A stretch of 64,000 bases of DNA from CAZUAQ01 sp964618455 (GTDB lineage Bacteria; Planctomycetota; Phycisphaerae; UBA1845; PWPN01). Shown here one piece after another: positions 11,104 to 20,567 of this stretch. Every line of letters starts with the position of its first letter. Positions within the stretch are counted from its first letter, which is position 1. The stretch is taken from NCBI GenBank assembly GCA_964618455.1, contig CAZUAQ010000024.1, forward strand, positions 15,456 through 79,455, in the 5' to 3' direction. The notes beneath the pieces were generated by a model. The model saw only the letters and a list, made by a program, of their open reading frames with translations. It searched no databases and had not been told where the DNA came from. Both the position numbers and the translations under genes were made by a program.

Positions 11104-12768
11104 TCAACGCAGCGTGGAGTAGGTCTCTTCGCTCTCGCGGGCAAGTTCCTGGACGGGTAGCCGAACGCGGAAGCTCGTCCCCTCGCCCGGTTCGGAGTCC
11201 ACGACGATGCGGCCGTGGTGCTCCTTGATGATTTTCCGCGCGACCGCCAGACCCAGACCGGTTCCCCCCTGTCCTTTGCCCGACCGGAACGGCTCGAAGA
11301 TCTCTTCGATCTTCTCGCGCTCGATCCCCTCGCCGTTGTCGGCGACGATCACGTCGGCGATCCCGGCGTCATTGTCGAAGTGCGTGCCGACGCTCACCTT
11401 CCCGATCTCCGGGGCCACGGCATCGACGGCGTTGTTCACCATGTTCAGCACCACCTGGTGAATGCCGTCGGAGTCCAGCGGTACGGGGGGCAGCGGCTCT
11501 TCGAAGTGCGTCTCCAGGCGGACTTTCTTCTCTCTGGCCTTGGCTTCCACCAGTGAGACCGCGTCGGCGACGACCTTGTTCAGGTTGTTGTGCTGAAGCT
11601 TCGGCGCCCGCTCCTTGCTGAAGGCGAGCATGTTCATCGTCAACTGAAGAATCCGGTCGAGGTTGCGCTGCACGATGCCCCAGCCCTGATTCAGCGTTTC
11701 CATGTTCTCGCGCTTGATGCCGAGATCGACGAGATCCGCGCCGCTCTGCATGCCCTGGAGGATGTTCTTGATGTAATGCGACAGGTAGGCGACGGTCTCA
11801 CCGGTCGCCGCCAGCCGCGCGGTCTGCATCTGCTGCTGGACGAGCCGGGCGTTCTGGATCGCCATGCCGGTGATCTGGCCGATCGCGCTCATCAGGCGGA
11901 GCTGCTCTTCGGTGTACGTGTGCGTGGCGGCTGAACAGTCGATGTGAATGATGCCCAGGATGAGGTCGCGCACCATGATCGGCGCGCAGATCAGGGAGCG
12001 GAGCCCGTAATCCGCGATGCTGTCCTGGCCGGCATCGCCGGAGAAGCGCGTGTCGGCCACCGCGTTCGTGGACAGCACCGCCGCTCGCGTATCCGTTACG
12101 TGCTGCACGATCCGCTGGCTCAGCGAAACCTTCTGCTTCTTGGCCCGCACGCCGCGACGATAGCGGGCGACGTGGGGAACAAGCTCATCCCCTTCCTTGT
12201 CGTAAAGCAGGATGAAACCCCGATCGACGGGGAGTTCCTCGAGAGCGACGTCCATCACGCGTTCCAGCAACTGATCGGGATCGATGATCGCTCCGATGGC
12301 GGTGGTCAGCTCGTTCATGACCCGCCACGCACGGGCTTCTTCGGTCAGTTGCGGCCCGGCGATGATGATCGAGTCCTCCACGCCGTAGCTCGCGAGGATG
12401 GCCGAGTCCATGTTCACGTCCGAGGTGTCGAGGTCGATCATGTCCTTGGGGATGGCCTCTCCCGAGAGCTTCTCGGTGGACTGGTCCCCGGCGTAGATGA
12501 TCAAGGTCGCCCCGATCTTGATCTGGTCACCATGTTTGAGGCGGATGGGGTCGGTGACGCGCACGCCGTTCACGTATGTTCCGTTGGCGCTCTTCAGATC
12601 GTGCAGGACCCAGGCCCCGTTGTCGGGGTGCAACTCGGCGTGTTGCCGGGAGATGGTGCGGTCGGTCAGCGGGCAAGCTTCAGACTGTCGTCCCAGCACC
12701 GTGATTTCGTTCAAGGTGCGGAATGTCCGGCCGCGATCCGGTCCCTGCAGTACGAAAAGCGTCGCCAC
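11104..12768 (-). CDS. FHA-GAF sensor histidine kinase
   Basis: A 554-residue cytoplasmic kinase. It starts with a forkhead-associated domain (about residues 1-95) that keeps the phosphothreonine-binding residues Gly26-Arg27, Ser40, His43 and Asn62-Gly63. A GAF sensor domain follows (about 160-310). The kinase part has an H-box (LSHYIKNILQG, His near 330), an N-box (NMVNNAVDAV), and DNGEGI and GGTGLGLAVARKI glycine boxes. There is no membrane segment and no neighbouring response regulator, so its partner is encoded elsewhere. The FHA domain suggests cross-talk with Ser/Thr kinases, which are plentiful in planctomycetes. It lies downstream of the UbiA-type gene, with a hairpin between them. 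Confidence 0.92.
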   Translation of the reverse strand: MATLFVLQGPDRGRTFRTLNEITVLGRQSEACPLTDRTISRQHAELHPDNGAWVLHDLKSANGTYVNGVRVTDPIRLKHGDQIKIGATLIIYAGDQSTEKLSGEAIPKDMIDLDTSDVNMDSAILASYGVEDSIIIAGPQLTEEARAWRVMNELTTAIGAIIDPDQLLERVMDVALEELPVDRGFILLYDKEGDELVPHVARYRRGVRAKKQKVSLSQRIVQHVTDTRAAVLSTNAVADTRFSGDAGQDSIADYGLRSLICAPIMVRDLILGIIHIDCSAATHTYTEEQLRLMSAIGQITGMAIQNARLVQQQMQTARLAATGETVAYLSHYIKNILQGMQSGADLVDLGIKRENMETLNQGWGIVQRNLDRILQLTMNMLAFSKERAPKLQHNNLNKVVADAVSLVEAKAREKKVRLETHFEEPLPPVPLDSDGIHQVVLNMVNNAVDAVAPEIGKVSVGTHFDNDAGIADVIVADNGEGIEREKIEEIFEPFRSGKGQGGTGLGLAVARKIIKEHHGRIVVDSEPGEGTSFRVRLPVQELARESEETYSTLR

Positions 12769-12828
12769 GTAAGTGCCTCATCATCTGACGTTCGGAAAAT
12801 CCATGATCATGACTACGCGTCGAAGAAA

Positions 12829-12881
12829 GTGTGTGAGGAACTCATCCAGAGAAAGGGACAGTCCCTGAGTTTCTCACACAC
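12829..12881 (-). terminator. Long inverted repeat, likely terminator of the UbiA-type gene
   Basis: The 16-base arms 12829-12844 and 12866-12881 pair with a single G-U position, and an inner AGGGA/TCCCT stem lies in the loop. Read on the minus strand the structure is followed by TTTCTTC. It lies between the UbiA-type gene and the FHA kinase, both on the minus strand. Confidence 0.6.
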
Positions 12882-13030
12882 ATTCTAAGGTGCTCGTTAC
12901 CGCGATCGGCGGCCGAGGCAACCTCACCCGGATGGTGTCGCTCCGGGAATGAAGAAAATGTATCGACGCCTGTCGGATTTTACCCCCGTGCGGGGCAAGG
13001 TCAAATGGCCGCCTTTTCGCCCTCGCGGTC

Positions 13031-13945
13031 TCACGGGCCGCCACTGGCCATCTGCTCGATGTAGGGCACGCCGTACAGGATTCCGATCGCCATGATCGCC
13101 CAGATGATGAGTGACGCCACAAAGGGACGATCCTTGGCGATCAGGTCCGTCGGCCCCGAGGCCTTGCCGGTCTCGATCACCATGGCGTAGCGGTAAATCG
13201 CGTATACCACGAGAGGGAGGGTATAGACCAGCCGGGTCTTGTGCTCGCCGAATGGCGTGGGTGTTTCCTGGTCGAGTGTGTAGAGCACGAAGGTAATGAT
13301 GGCGACGCCCGCAGAGGTACTCAGGAGGTGGTTGAGGAGATCAGGCGTGTAGCGCAGGAGTGTCGGGCGGTGTCCCTTGCGGTCGTCCTCGCTCGAAATC
13401 ATGGCGATCTCGCACCGCCGTTTCCCGAAGCCCAGGAACAGGCACAGCATGAACGTGCAGACGAGCAGCCAGGGGGAGGGTTGCACCGAGATGGCCAGTG
13501 CGCCACCGAGGGCGCGAAGCACGAAGAGCACGGCGATGGTGATGACGTCCAGGAGCATGCGATGTTTGAGCGCGAAGGAATAGGACAGCGTGAGCAGCAG
13601 GTAACCGCCCACGGTCGCGGAGAAGGCGGGGGGCAGGAGCAGGCACAGTCCCATGGACATCATCAGCAGGAGAATCGCCACGCTGGCGGCGATCGGGGGG
13701 GAGATGACTCCGCTGGCGATCGGCCGATTCTTCTTCACCGGGTGAAGCCGGTCCCTCTCCCGGTCGCAGATGTCGTTGATGATGTACCCGACCGAGGAAG
13801 CCAGGCAGAACGCGCCGAAGGCGTACAGGGAATGCTCGAGCGCGCGGGGATCGCTGATCTTCTTGCCGAAGGCCAGGCCCGCGAAGACGAAGACGTTCTT
13901 AAACCACTCCGCCGGACGCAGCATACGCAGGTAATAGGTCAACAC
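13031..13945 (-). CDS. UbiA-family prenyltransferase, decaprenyl-phosphate phosphoribosyltransferase-like
   Basis: Polytopic inner-membrane enzyme of 304 residues with about eight helices. The first Asp-rich motif reads NDICDRERD (Asn57, Asp58, Asp61, Asp65), followed by HPVKKNRPIASG, the combination seen in the DPPR-synthase branch of the UbiA family. Those enzymes transfer phosphoribosyl groups to polyprenyl phosphate and, in actinobacteria, start arabinan precursor synthesis. The acceptor and purpose here are inferred only. It lies 196 bases downstream of the NPP/GH10-like pair on the same strand. The partner epimerase genes (DprE1/E2 type) are not in the window. Confidence 0.82.
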   Translation of the reverse strand: MLTYYLRMLRPAEWFKNVFVFAGLAFGKKISDPRALEHSLYAFGAFCLASSVGYIINDICDRERDRLHPVKKNRPIASGVISPPIAASVAILLLMMSMGLCLLLPPAFSATVGGYLLLTLSYSFALKHRMLLDVITIAVLFVLRALGGALAISVQPSPWLLVCTFMLCLFLGFGKRRCEIAMISSEDDRKGHRPTLLRYTPDLLNHLLSTSAGVAIITFVLYTLDQETPTPFGEHKTRLVYTLPLVVYAIYRYAMVIETGKASGPTDLIAKDRPFVASLIIWAIMAIGILYGVPYIEQMASGGP

Positions 13946-14141
13946 GTGTGGTTTACTCGCAGATCAGGCTGTGGCGATTAACGGGATTACCGCGTCTGCG
14001 GCCCCCCTGCGAAATCCGGGTCGGAATCTCGCCAAGATGAATCGGCGTCAGTGTAGATGGACCTTAGGAGGAAAAGCAACCTGCCTGCGACTGAGCGAAA
14101 TGACCGAGCGACATGATCGGACCTGGATCCGCAGCGAGCGG

Positions 14142-15473
14142 TCACGACAGTCCCATGGCTCGGGCGATCATGCCGTACACGTGCGTGTCCCGGACGAATT
14201 CGCCGCAGCCTTCCAGCAGCCGCGCGTCCGAGACCGCCAGGGCGGTGCGTTGATCCGGACGCGTGACCGGCGCCCCATGGCTTCCCCTGACGAGCAGCGC
14301 ATCGAGAGGGATCTCCTTCTCGGGCATCTTGATGAACATCTCCACCGGGTCGTATCCCGGCTTGGCGTGGATGTCGACCGTCCTCGCAAACGGTGGGGCG
14401 GCGGCATCGTCTTGCCACCAGTAATAGCTGAACCACGCGTCGGGTTCGCTGACCAGCACGATCTCGCCGCATCGCGGGTGCGTCATCCCTACCTGCCTGC
14501 GATCCTCTCCGACGAGAACGCGCGCCACACCCGGTCGTCCCTCGAACACCTCGGCAACCCGTTGAACATGGCCCTTCTGTACGTACACATGGGCACACTG
14601 ATGGTCCACCATCGCAAACGCGTCGCAATCTCCGATCTCCAGGTACTCGTAACCGCCTTCCTCACGGATGGACAGCAGCCCGGCTTCGCGCAGCAACCGG
14701 TTCGCGTGCACGACGCGGCCGACTTCGGTCATCGCGTATTCCCCGGCGACCATCCAGGCGGTCGATTCGGCGATGGGCAGTTGTTCGTATCGGCGAAGGA
14801 ACTCCGCCAGCACCGAGTCGAACTCAGCCAGTGCCGCCCGGGCCTGCGGCGAGTCGGGGCCGAAGCGCTGGGCCTGATAGTCCAGGTGCGGTATGTAGAT
14901 GTAATGGAAGTTCGGTGGGCGGCGCTTCGACTCCCACAGCGCGGCTTCGAGGATCCACTTCGTCGACTCGATGTTGGCGAGCGGCCCCCAATAATGCTGC
15001 AACGGAAAGTGTCCCAGCTCCGCCAGCAGTTCCTCGTAATGACCGTCCGGCTTGGAGTAGCACCAGAGTTTCGTCGTGCCGTCCTCTTCGTGAATGGGCG
15101 ACGGCGTGACGATCCGCGCTTCGGCATCCTTGATGTTCTGGGCGTGCCAGACCATCGACGTCGCGCGGGGCTGCTCACGGGCAAGCCGCGTAAAGATCGA
15201 TTCGGCGTCGAGGATCCCGTGCCGCGCGACCCAGAACTCGACCTCTTTGCGATCGCGGTAATAGAAACCGTTGGCGATGACGCCATGCGTACCGGGACCG
15301 ACGCCCGTCAGCATCGACGCCTGCACGGGGGACGTGACACACGGAAACGAGGGCTCCAAGGGGAGGCATCCGCCCCGACGCGCGAGCGCGGACAAGGTCG
15401 GTGCCGTAGTCTCATCCTCCAGATCCACCGGGCGCAGGCCCGGCATCGCAAGTAGCACGAGGTGATCAATCAC
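14142..15473 (-). CDS. Alkaline-phosphatase-superfamily phosphodiesterase (NPP type)
   Basis: A 443-residue protein of the nucleotide pyrophosphatase/phosphodiesterase group. The N-terminus HLVLLAMPGLRPVDLED and the segment FPCVTSPVQASMLTG carry the metal site and the likely Thr nucleophile, followed by GTHGVIANGFYYRD, a typical NPP motif. No signal peptide is seen, so it is probably cytoplasmic. GTG 15473 is chosen because it has GGAG seven bases upstream and makes a GTGA overlap with the stop of the preceding lipoprotein gene. Some members of this superfamily process phospholipid or glycan substrates; the substrate here is unknown. Confidence 0.85.
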   Translation of the reverse strand: MIDHLVLLAMPGLRPVDLEDETTAPTLSALARRGGCLPLEPSFPCVTSPVQASMLTGVGPGTHGVIANGFYYRDRKEVEFWVARHGILDAESIFTRLAREQPRATSMVWHAQNIKDAEARIVTPSPIHEEDGTTKLWCYSKPDGHYEELLAELGHFPLQHYWGPLANIESTKWILEAALWESKRRPPNFHYIYIPHLDYQAQRFGPDSPQARAALAEFDSVLAEFLRRYEQLPIAESTAWMVAGEYAMTEVGRVVHANRLLREAGLLSIREEGGYEYLEIGDCDAFAMVDHQCAHVYVQKGHVQRVAEVFEGRPGVARVLVGEDRRQVGMTHPRCGEIVLVSEPDAWFSYYWWQDDAAAPPFARTVDIHAKPGYDPVEMFIKMPEKEIPLDALLVRGSHGAPVTRPDQRTALAVSDARLLEGCGEFVRDTHVYGMIARAMGLS

Positions 15474-16873
15474 GGCACCACTCCATACTCGTCCCGCTGG
15501 GATGCGGGTGACATCGGCACGGTTACATTCGTTCCGCGTCGTTCCGCCATCACGCGTTCCTGCATGGCGATGGAACGCTCGCGCATCTCGAGCAGCATCG
15601 GCTGGATCGCCTCCAGATGCGCCTGGCCTCCCGGCGTGAAGAGGGAGTTGTTCGAGAAAAGACAGAATCCTTCGCCCCATTCCTCCGTCAACGCCAGTTG
15701 CGCGATCGTGGTGGCAGGGTCTTTGTGCATATAGACCCCGAGCCCCTGAACGAGCACGCCTCCGCCTGCCATCTGCAGCCAAATGTGGCGTCGCTCGCGA
15801 TAGAGTTCGGTGTCCGGCGTGTAATTCATGATGTAAACGGCATCGACCCAGCCGGAGGATAACCACGCCGAGGCATCCTGATAGTACGTCGATCTCGCAC
15901 GCTCAATGTTCGGCGCCGCCGCCACGGTGAGCTGCGCTTCAGGCCGAAGCTTCTTCACGCGCGCACGAATCTCCCGGACCAGCCGGGTGACCTGGTCCCG
16001 CTTCCACTGGGCCCAGGCGGCAGGGTTGTCCTCCGGAGCCAGTCCGGTCGCTTGTCGATAAAGCTCGAGCGTGCGTGCATCGCGCGGATAATCGCGCTCC
16101 TTCGGTACCAGGTCCATCACGAAGCGGATGTAATCGAGATGCAGGCCATCCACCGGGTAGTTGCCGACGATTTCGGCCATCACCGAAACAAGGTACTGGC
16201 GCACCTCGGGCAGGCACGGATTCACGTTGACATAGAACGATTTCGGGATCGGCTCGGGATTTCCCTGGTCATCCACGAGAAGCCAGTCCGGGTGGCGATT
16301 GTAGAGTTGATCCGGATCCTCGGGCGGCTTTCCTTCGCGAAGATGATCCCGCCACGCCGGCATGACGTTGGCCCAGGCATGGATCGCGAGGCCACGCTTG
16401 TGCGCTTCTTCGCAGGCGACGGCGAAAGGATCAAATCCCGGATCGCCGGTTTCGTATTCGTAGGCAAACGGCTCGATCTTGGAGCGGTACCACGCCGTGG
16501 CATTCCCACGGACCTGGTAGACCACCGTGTTCAGACCCGCTTCCTGAATCGACGCCATGAGCGCGGCGATTTCCTCGGGGGAGTCATACGTTTCGCGCAC
16601 GACCCAGACAGCGCGGACCGGATACCGGTCAAGCACGGCCTTGGACTTCGGCTCGTCTCGCCGAAGGTTCTGCTGCGGACGGTTCTGGTTGGCGCGGCAC
16701 CCTGCGGGCAGCAGCACCAGTGCGGAGAGCAGACAGAGTCCAAGGCGAGATGCCAGGCGCGACGTGTGAACGCCACGGAGCCAGTGGATGACCGAAGGGA
16801 AGTTGCAACTCGTCAAGGTAGACCGCCTCGCCGGGCCGGAGCACGGGAATCGTCTTCGATCGCATTTCATCAT
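15470..16873 (-). CDS. Lipoprotein with glycoside-hydrolase-10-like domain (GHL10 family)
   Basis: A 467-residue secreted lipoprotein. A hydrophobic segment ends in the lipobox LLPAGC (Cys59) after an unusually long basic N-region. From about residue 85 it has the GHL10 (DUF187-type) TIM-barrel pattern: AVWVVRETYDSPEEIAALM, VVYQVRGNA and GLHLDYIRF. Family members are thought to cleave glycosidic bonds in cell-wall or other polysaccharides. ATG 16873 is chosen because AAGGAGT lies eight bases upstream. It overlaps the NPP-type gene by four bases, so the two are translationally coupled and may act on one glycan or phosphoglycan. Confidence 0.85.
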   Translation of the reverse strand: MMKCDRRRFPCSGPARRSTLTSCNFPSVIHWLRGVHTSRLASRLGLCLLSALVLLPAGCRANQNRPQQNLRRDEPKSKAVLDRYPVRAVWVVRETYDSPEEIAALMASIQEAGLNTVVYQVRGNATAWYRSKIEPFAYEYETGDPGFDPFAVACEEAHKRGLAIHAWANVMPAWRDHLREGKPPEDPDQLYNRHPDWLLVDDQGNPEPIPKSFYVNVNPCLPEVRQYLVSVMAEIVGNYPVDGLHLDYIRFVMDLVPKERDYPRDARTLELYRQATGLAPEDNPAAWAQWKRDQVTRLVREIRARVKKLRPEAQLTVAAAPNIERARSTYYQDASAWLSSGWVDAVYIMNYTPDTELYRERRHIWLQMAGGGVLVQGLGVYMHKDPATTIAQLALTEEWGEGFCLFSNNSLFTPGGQAHLEAIQPMLLEMRERSIAMQERVMAERRGTNVTVPMSPASQRDEYGVVP

Positions 16874-18024
16874 CCGTGACACTCCTTGCCCTGGGCGGGC
16901 TCGTGAAGATGTGTGTATTCAAGCGTTCCCGCACGCCACGTCAAGGTCATGCCGTTCACCCCCAGAAGCAGCGCGTGAAGCGTTTCCGACCAAACTGCGC
17001 AATGTCCCAGATCGGTGGCGGTGATGGTGCCCCTGCTTTCACAAGGTCGTGTTAGCAATGCGAATGGATTATTATTGGCTAAGTTAATGTTCACATCGAT
17101 CCTGTTTAATGCTTGACTCGAAGTAGCTGAAGTATCAGTGATGTATCAGATTTTCTCTTAATTTGGAAAGAGTTTTTCGTATTTCCAGCGAACTCACGCC
17201 ATTTGGAAGCTGTTGGCGCCCTTTTTCGAGACACATCTCCGAGTGATTTCAGCACGATGCAGCATCATGTCGTCGACCACCACGAGTGAGGAATAGCAGG
17301 GTACTCTAATCGACAAGAATACAGGGATCGAGCAGGCCGAAAGAATCGAGACCGAAGAATACTCTCATATACAAGCTTTTAAGTCCGTGTGGCCGGCAAG
17401 GTGATCGTTTGAGTCGATCATGTCCTCCGCCTTGGAAGTCCAGACGCGCAAAAAAAATGATGCAAAATGTGGGGCCTGGAATCTTCTGATTTGTCTTTCG
17501 ATAAAGCGAATTCGGACCTTACATGTTATCAGCCAGAAGCTTATGGGGAAGGCCGTAATCTCGTCATGCATGAGATGTATCAGGATAGATCAGATGGCCG
17601 ATAATAATCCTTGACAGCGCTCATTTTGTGTTATACATAAATACTAGATCGTGGAGCATGTCACAGGCACGACCGAATCAGATCAAACTCGATTGAAGCG
17701 CATTCGCCGATCTCGGGCACGGTATTCTCGGACGGAAGGAAATTGTAATTTCATTTACTTTCCTGCTTTCATTTCCCAAAGCCTTTTTTTCGATTTGTGC
17801 CGACAACTGCTCGACCACAACCGTCAGACTTGCCGCTGGAACTTCACCTGAGATCGGAAGCCTGCCGATCTCGTCTGTCGAGAGATCCCGCGTTCCGGCG
17901 GACGGCTGGTCATTCGACGCGATCGCATGACGGTGTGTTTTCACCGGGCTGTTTCTGCAACCACGCGATGAAGAAGCCTGGTGTGCCTATCAAATCTCTG
18001 TATGACTCAGGAAGGAGCGCCCCC
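16874..18024. other. Long AT-rich intergenic region with leader
   Basis: About 1.15 kb without a convincing gene, between divergent genes. Base content drops clearly: the line 17101-17160 is 22/60 G+C. Short ORFs on both strands around 17365-17614 have no ribosome-binding site and no recognisable product. It holds the promoter at 17611 and a leader of roughly 385 bases before the glycosidase start at 18025. Confidence 0.6.
17611..17637 (+). promoter_or_regulatory. Candidate sigma-70 promoter of the first secreted glycosidase
   Basis: A perfect TTGACA (17611-17616) is followed after 15 bases by TATACA (17632-17637), with TACATA two bases further along. It lies at the downstream edge of the AT-rich region, on the strand of the glycosidase gene. 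Confidence 0.5.
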
Positions 18025-20514
18025 GTGTCCCCCCCCCAAGCCCACGCACAACGCCTCTGTCTCGCCGCCCTGGCCGTCTTCATGATGGCTCTGCCTCTCC
18101 AGGCCGAACCCTCTTACATCTACGGAATCCATGATCCGGGAGGGGAGTGGCTGATGGGAAGCAACAAGGGGTACATCGTCTTCACCCGCGCCATCGGTTC
18201 GAATCCGAATGATTTCTCGGGGGAGAACTTCTCGGCGTATTCGAACAACGGATACGGGGTGATCGTCCGCGTCAACAACGGCTACGGGTCGGCGGGGACA
18301 TTGCCGTTCGAATCGCAGTACGGCAACTGGGCGACGCGGTGCAAGAACTACATCGCCGCCTCCTCCGGCGTGGATTACTGGATCATCGCCAACGAGACCA
18401 ACCTGCCGCGCGAATGGCCCGGCAACATCAACGGCGACAACAACACCGGGGAACCGATCACCTCGGCCCGGTACATCAACGCGTACAACCAGACGTGGGT
18501 GGCGGTGAAGAATGCCGTACCCAGCGCGAAATTGATTCCGTCGCCCATCGGTGTCTGGGCACCGCCTTATCCCGGCCAGGGGATCGAGCCGTTCGACGAC
18601 TACTATGTGAACGTCCTGAACGGCATCGCCGCCAGCCGCATCGACGCCGTCGCGCTTCACGCCTATACGCATGGCTGCGACCCCGCCATGGTCACGAGCA
18701 GCCAGAAAATGGGCCCGCCCTACACGGACATTCACTTCCACTTCCGCGTCTACCAGGATCAGATGAACCGCCTGCCTTCGGCGCTGACGGATCGCCCGGT
18801 CTTCATCACCGAGTGCGACCAGAACATCGAATGCGCATCCGGTGGCAGCCCAGCCCAGACGTGGTACAACGTGAACAACGGCTGGACGAAGGCAATCTAC
18901 GCGGAGATCAACAACTGGAACCAGACGCACAGCCAGGACATCCGCACAGTGGCGATGTTCCGCTGGGAACTGGCGACGGAAGGGGCGTACACATTCAGCT
19001 TCCAGAACCTCGGAGGCGTGCATGCGGACTTCCAGCAGGCAGTGGCCTACGGCTACCAGTGGAGCGGGGGCGGAAGTCCTCCGCCTCCTCCTCCGCCGAC
19101 GCTCGACGGCACGAACATCGCGCCGAATAGCACGCAGGTGAGCGTCGATTCCACCTATGCCACGGGATGGGAAGGCGACAACGCCATCGACGGTACGATC
19201 TCCTCCGGTAGCAAATGGGTCAGTGCGGGCAGCAGTCCGCCTCACTGGTTGGCGCTGGATCTTGGTGGCGACAAGACGATCTACGGCGTGAAGGTGCAGA
19301 ACGCCCAGGCCGGGGGTGAACCCGATTACTACAACACGGAAGACTTCACCATTCAGACGGGCACGTCGATCAGCGGTCCGTGGACCACGCAGGCCACGTA
19401 CAACAACAACACGCTGGCAACGGTGGTGCACGAGTTCTCGAGCCCGCTGACTTCGCGTTACATCCGCATCAACATTACAGATCCGGGCATCGACAACTAC
19501 GTGCGACTGCCGGAGTTCGAGGTCTGGGGTGAGGATGCCCCGGGCGGTGGCGGCGGCGGTGACATGGTCGACGCCGTGCCTTCGGGTTCCAACCTTTCGC
19601 TGAGCGCGACGCAGGTGGCGGTCAGCGCCTCGTACAACGGGGGTACCGGGGGCGACAAGGCCATCGACGGCGTGACCTCCTCGGGCAGCAAGTGGACGAG
19701 CGACGGTTCGGCCATGCCGGAGTGGCTGAAACTCGACCTGGGCAGCACGAAGACCGTCAACGGATTCATCGTGCGGCATGCGGAAGCCGGCGGCGAGGCC
19801 TATTACCTGAACACCGAGCAGTTCCGCATCCAGTCGGGCACGTCGTACAACGGCCCGTGGACGGACGAGACGGTGGTGGACAACTCGGCGCAGGACGACG
19901 TGACCTATCGCGAGTACGTTACGCCGCAATCGCTGCGGTACATCCGTCTCTACATCGAGGACGCCGGCATCGACAACTACGTGCGCCTGCCGGAGTTCGA
20001 GGTCATCGGCGACGCCGGTGGCGGAGGCGGTGGACCAATCACGATCGCGGAGGACTTCAACTCGATGCCGGGCTGGTCGTCGACCTTCGATGCCGGCTGG
20101 GGCAGTGCCGCCTCGTGGTCGATCGTCGGCGGTGGGCAATCGGGCAACGCCTTGGAGGCTTCCCGCTCATCGCAGGGTTCCTCGGCGAATGTGAGCGTCT
20201 ACAACATCACTGCCAACACGAGCTACACGATCTCGGTGTACATCAAGTGCCCGAGCTACGGCGGTGCGTACTGGGCGGAGACCGCGTTCCGTTTGGGTAA
20301 CCACTCGGCGTCGAACTTCGACGGCGATGCGGGCAACTGGACGATGATCAAGAAGTTCGATAACGGCGGCACGAACGGGAACGGCAATTCGTGGACGCAA
20401 TACTCCGTGAACTTCAACAGCGGCAGCGATACGCAGATCAGCGTCGGCTACAAGAGCGGCTCGTCCGGAGGAGGAGGGCCCACAGTCCTGTGGGATACGC
20501 TTCGGATTGATTGA
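18025..20514 (+). CDS. Secreted glycosidase with two discoidin domains and shared C-terminal domain
   Basis: An 829-residue exported protein. GTG 18025 is the start because AGGAAGGAG ends seven bases upstream and a clean signal peptide follows (LCLAALAVFMMALPLQA, cut near residue 27). Residues 30-340 look like a clan GH-A TIM barrel: candidate acid/base Glu124 in IIANETN and nucleophile Glu263 in VFITECDQN. A Pro linker leads to two F5/8-type C (discoidin) domains at about 359-502 and 520-663, both containing the near-identical phrase IDNYVRLPEFEV. The last 157 residues (673-829, from EDFNSMPGW to WDTLRI) form a domain also found at the end of two other proteins in this window. It probably degrades polysaccharide outside the cell; the substrate is not known. 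Confidence 0.85.
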   Translation: MSPPQAHAQRLCLAALAVFMMALPLQAEPSYIYGIHDPGGEWLMGSNKGYIVFTRAIGSNPNDFSGENFSAYSNNGYGVIVRVNNGYGSAGTLPFESQYGNWATRCKNYIAASSGVDYWIIANETNLPREWPGNINGDNNTGEPITSARYINAYNQTWVAVKNAVPSAKLIPSPIGVWAPPYPGQGIEPFDDYYVNVLNGIAASRIDAVALHAYTHGCDPAMVTSSQKMGPPYTDIHFHFRVYQDQMNRLPSALTDRPVFITECDQNIECASGGSPAQTWYNVNNGWTKAIYAEINNWNQTHSQDIRTVAMFRWELATEGAYTFSFQNLGGVHADFQQAVAYGYQWSGGGSPPPPPPPTLDGTNIAPNSTQVSVDSTYATGWEGDNAIDGTISSGSKWVSAGSSPPHWLALDLGGDKTIYGVKVQNAQAGGEPDYYNTEDFTIQTGTSISGPWTTQATYNNNTLATVVHEFSSPLTSRYIRINITDPGIDNYVRLPEFEVWGEDAPGGGGGGDMVDAVPSGSNLSLSATQVAVSASYNGGTGGDKAIDGVTSSGSKWTSDGSAMPEWLKLDLGSTKTVNGFIVRHAEAGGEAYYLNTEQFRIQSGTSYNGPWTDETVVDNSAQDDVTYREYVTPQSLRYIRLYIEDAGIDNYVRLPEFEVIGDAGGGGGGPITIAEDFNSMPGWSSTFDAGWGSAASWSIVGGGQSGNALEASRSSQGSSANVSVYNITANTSYTISVYIKCPSYGGAYWAETAFRLGNHSASNFDGDAGNWTMIKKFDNGGTNGNGNSWTQYSVNFNSGSDTQISVGYKSGSSGGGGPTVLWDTLRID

Positions 20515-20529
20515 CGCTTTATCGCTGCA

Positions 20530-20567
20530 GAGCATCGGCGGAGGCTTGAGCGCTTCCGCCGATGCTC
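20530..20567 (+). terminator. Hairpin after the first secreted glycosidase
   Basis: A 13-base perfect stem (20530-20542 with 20555-20567) around a 12-base loop, 15 bases after the stop codon. Only a weak T-rich tail follows. Confidence 0.6.

Noticed and set aside
13971..15455. Plus-strand ORF antisense to the NPP-type gene
   Set aside because: The minus strand has NPP motifs, a Shine-Dalgarno-supported GTG start and a coupled neighbour.
17365..17614. Short ORFs on both strands in the AT-rich gap
   Set aside because: No ribosome-binding sites, they overlap each other, and they show no recognisable product.
18007..20139. Long minus-strand ORF antisense to the first secreted glycosidase
   Set aside because: Its sequence is Arg/Val/Asp-rich without domains, the plus-strand frame carries a signal peptide and recognisable modules, and long antisense frames are expected at this G+C.
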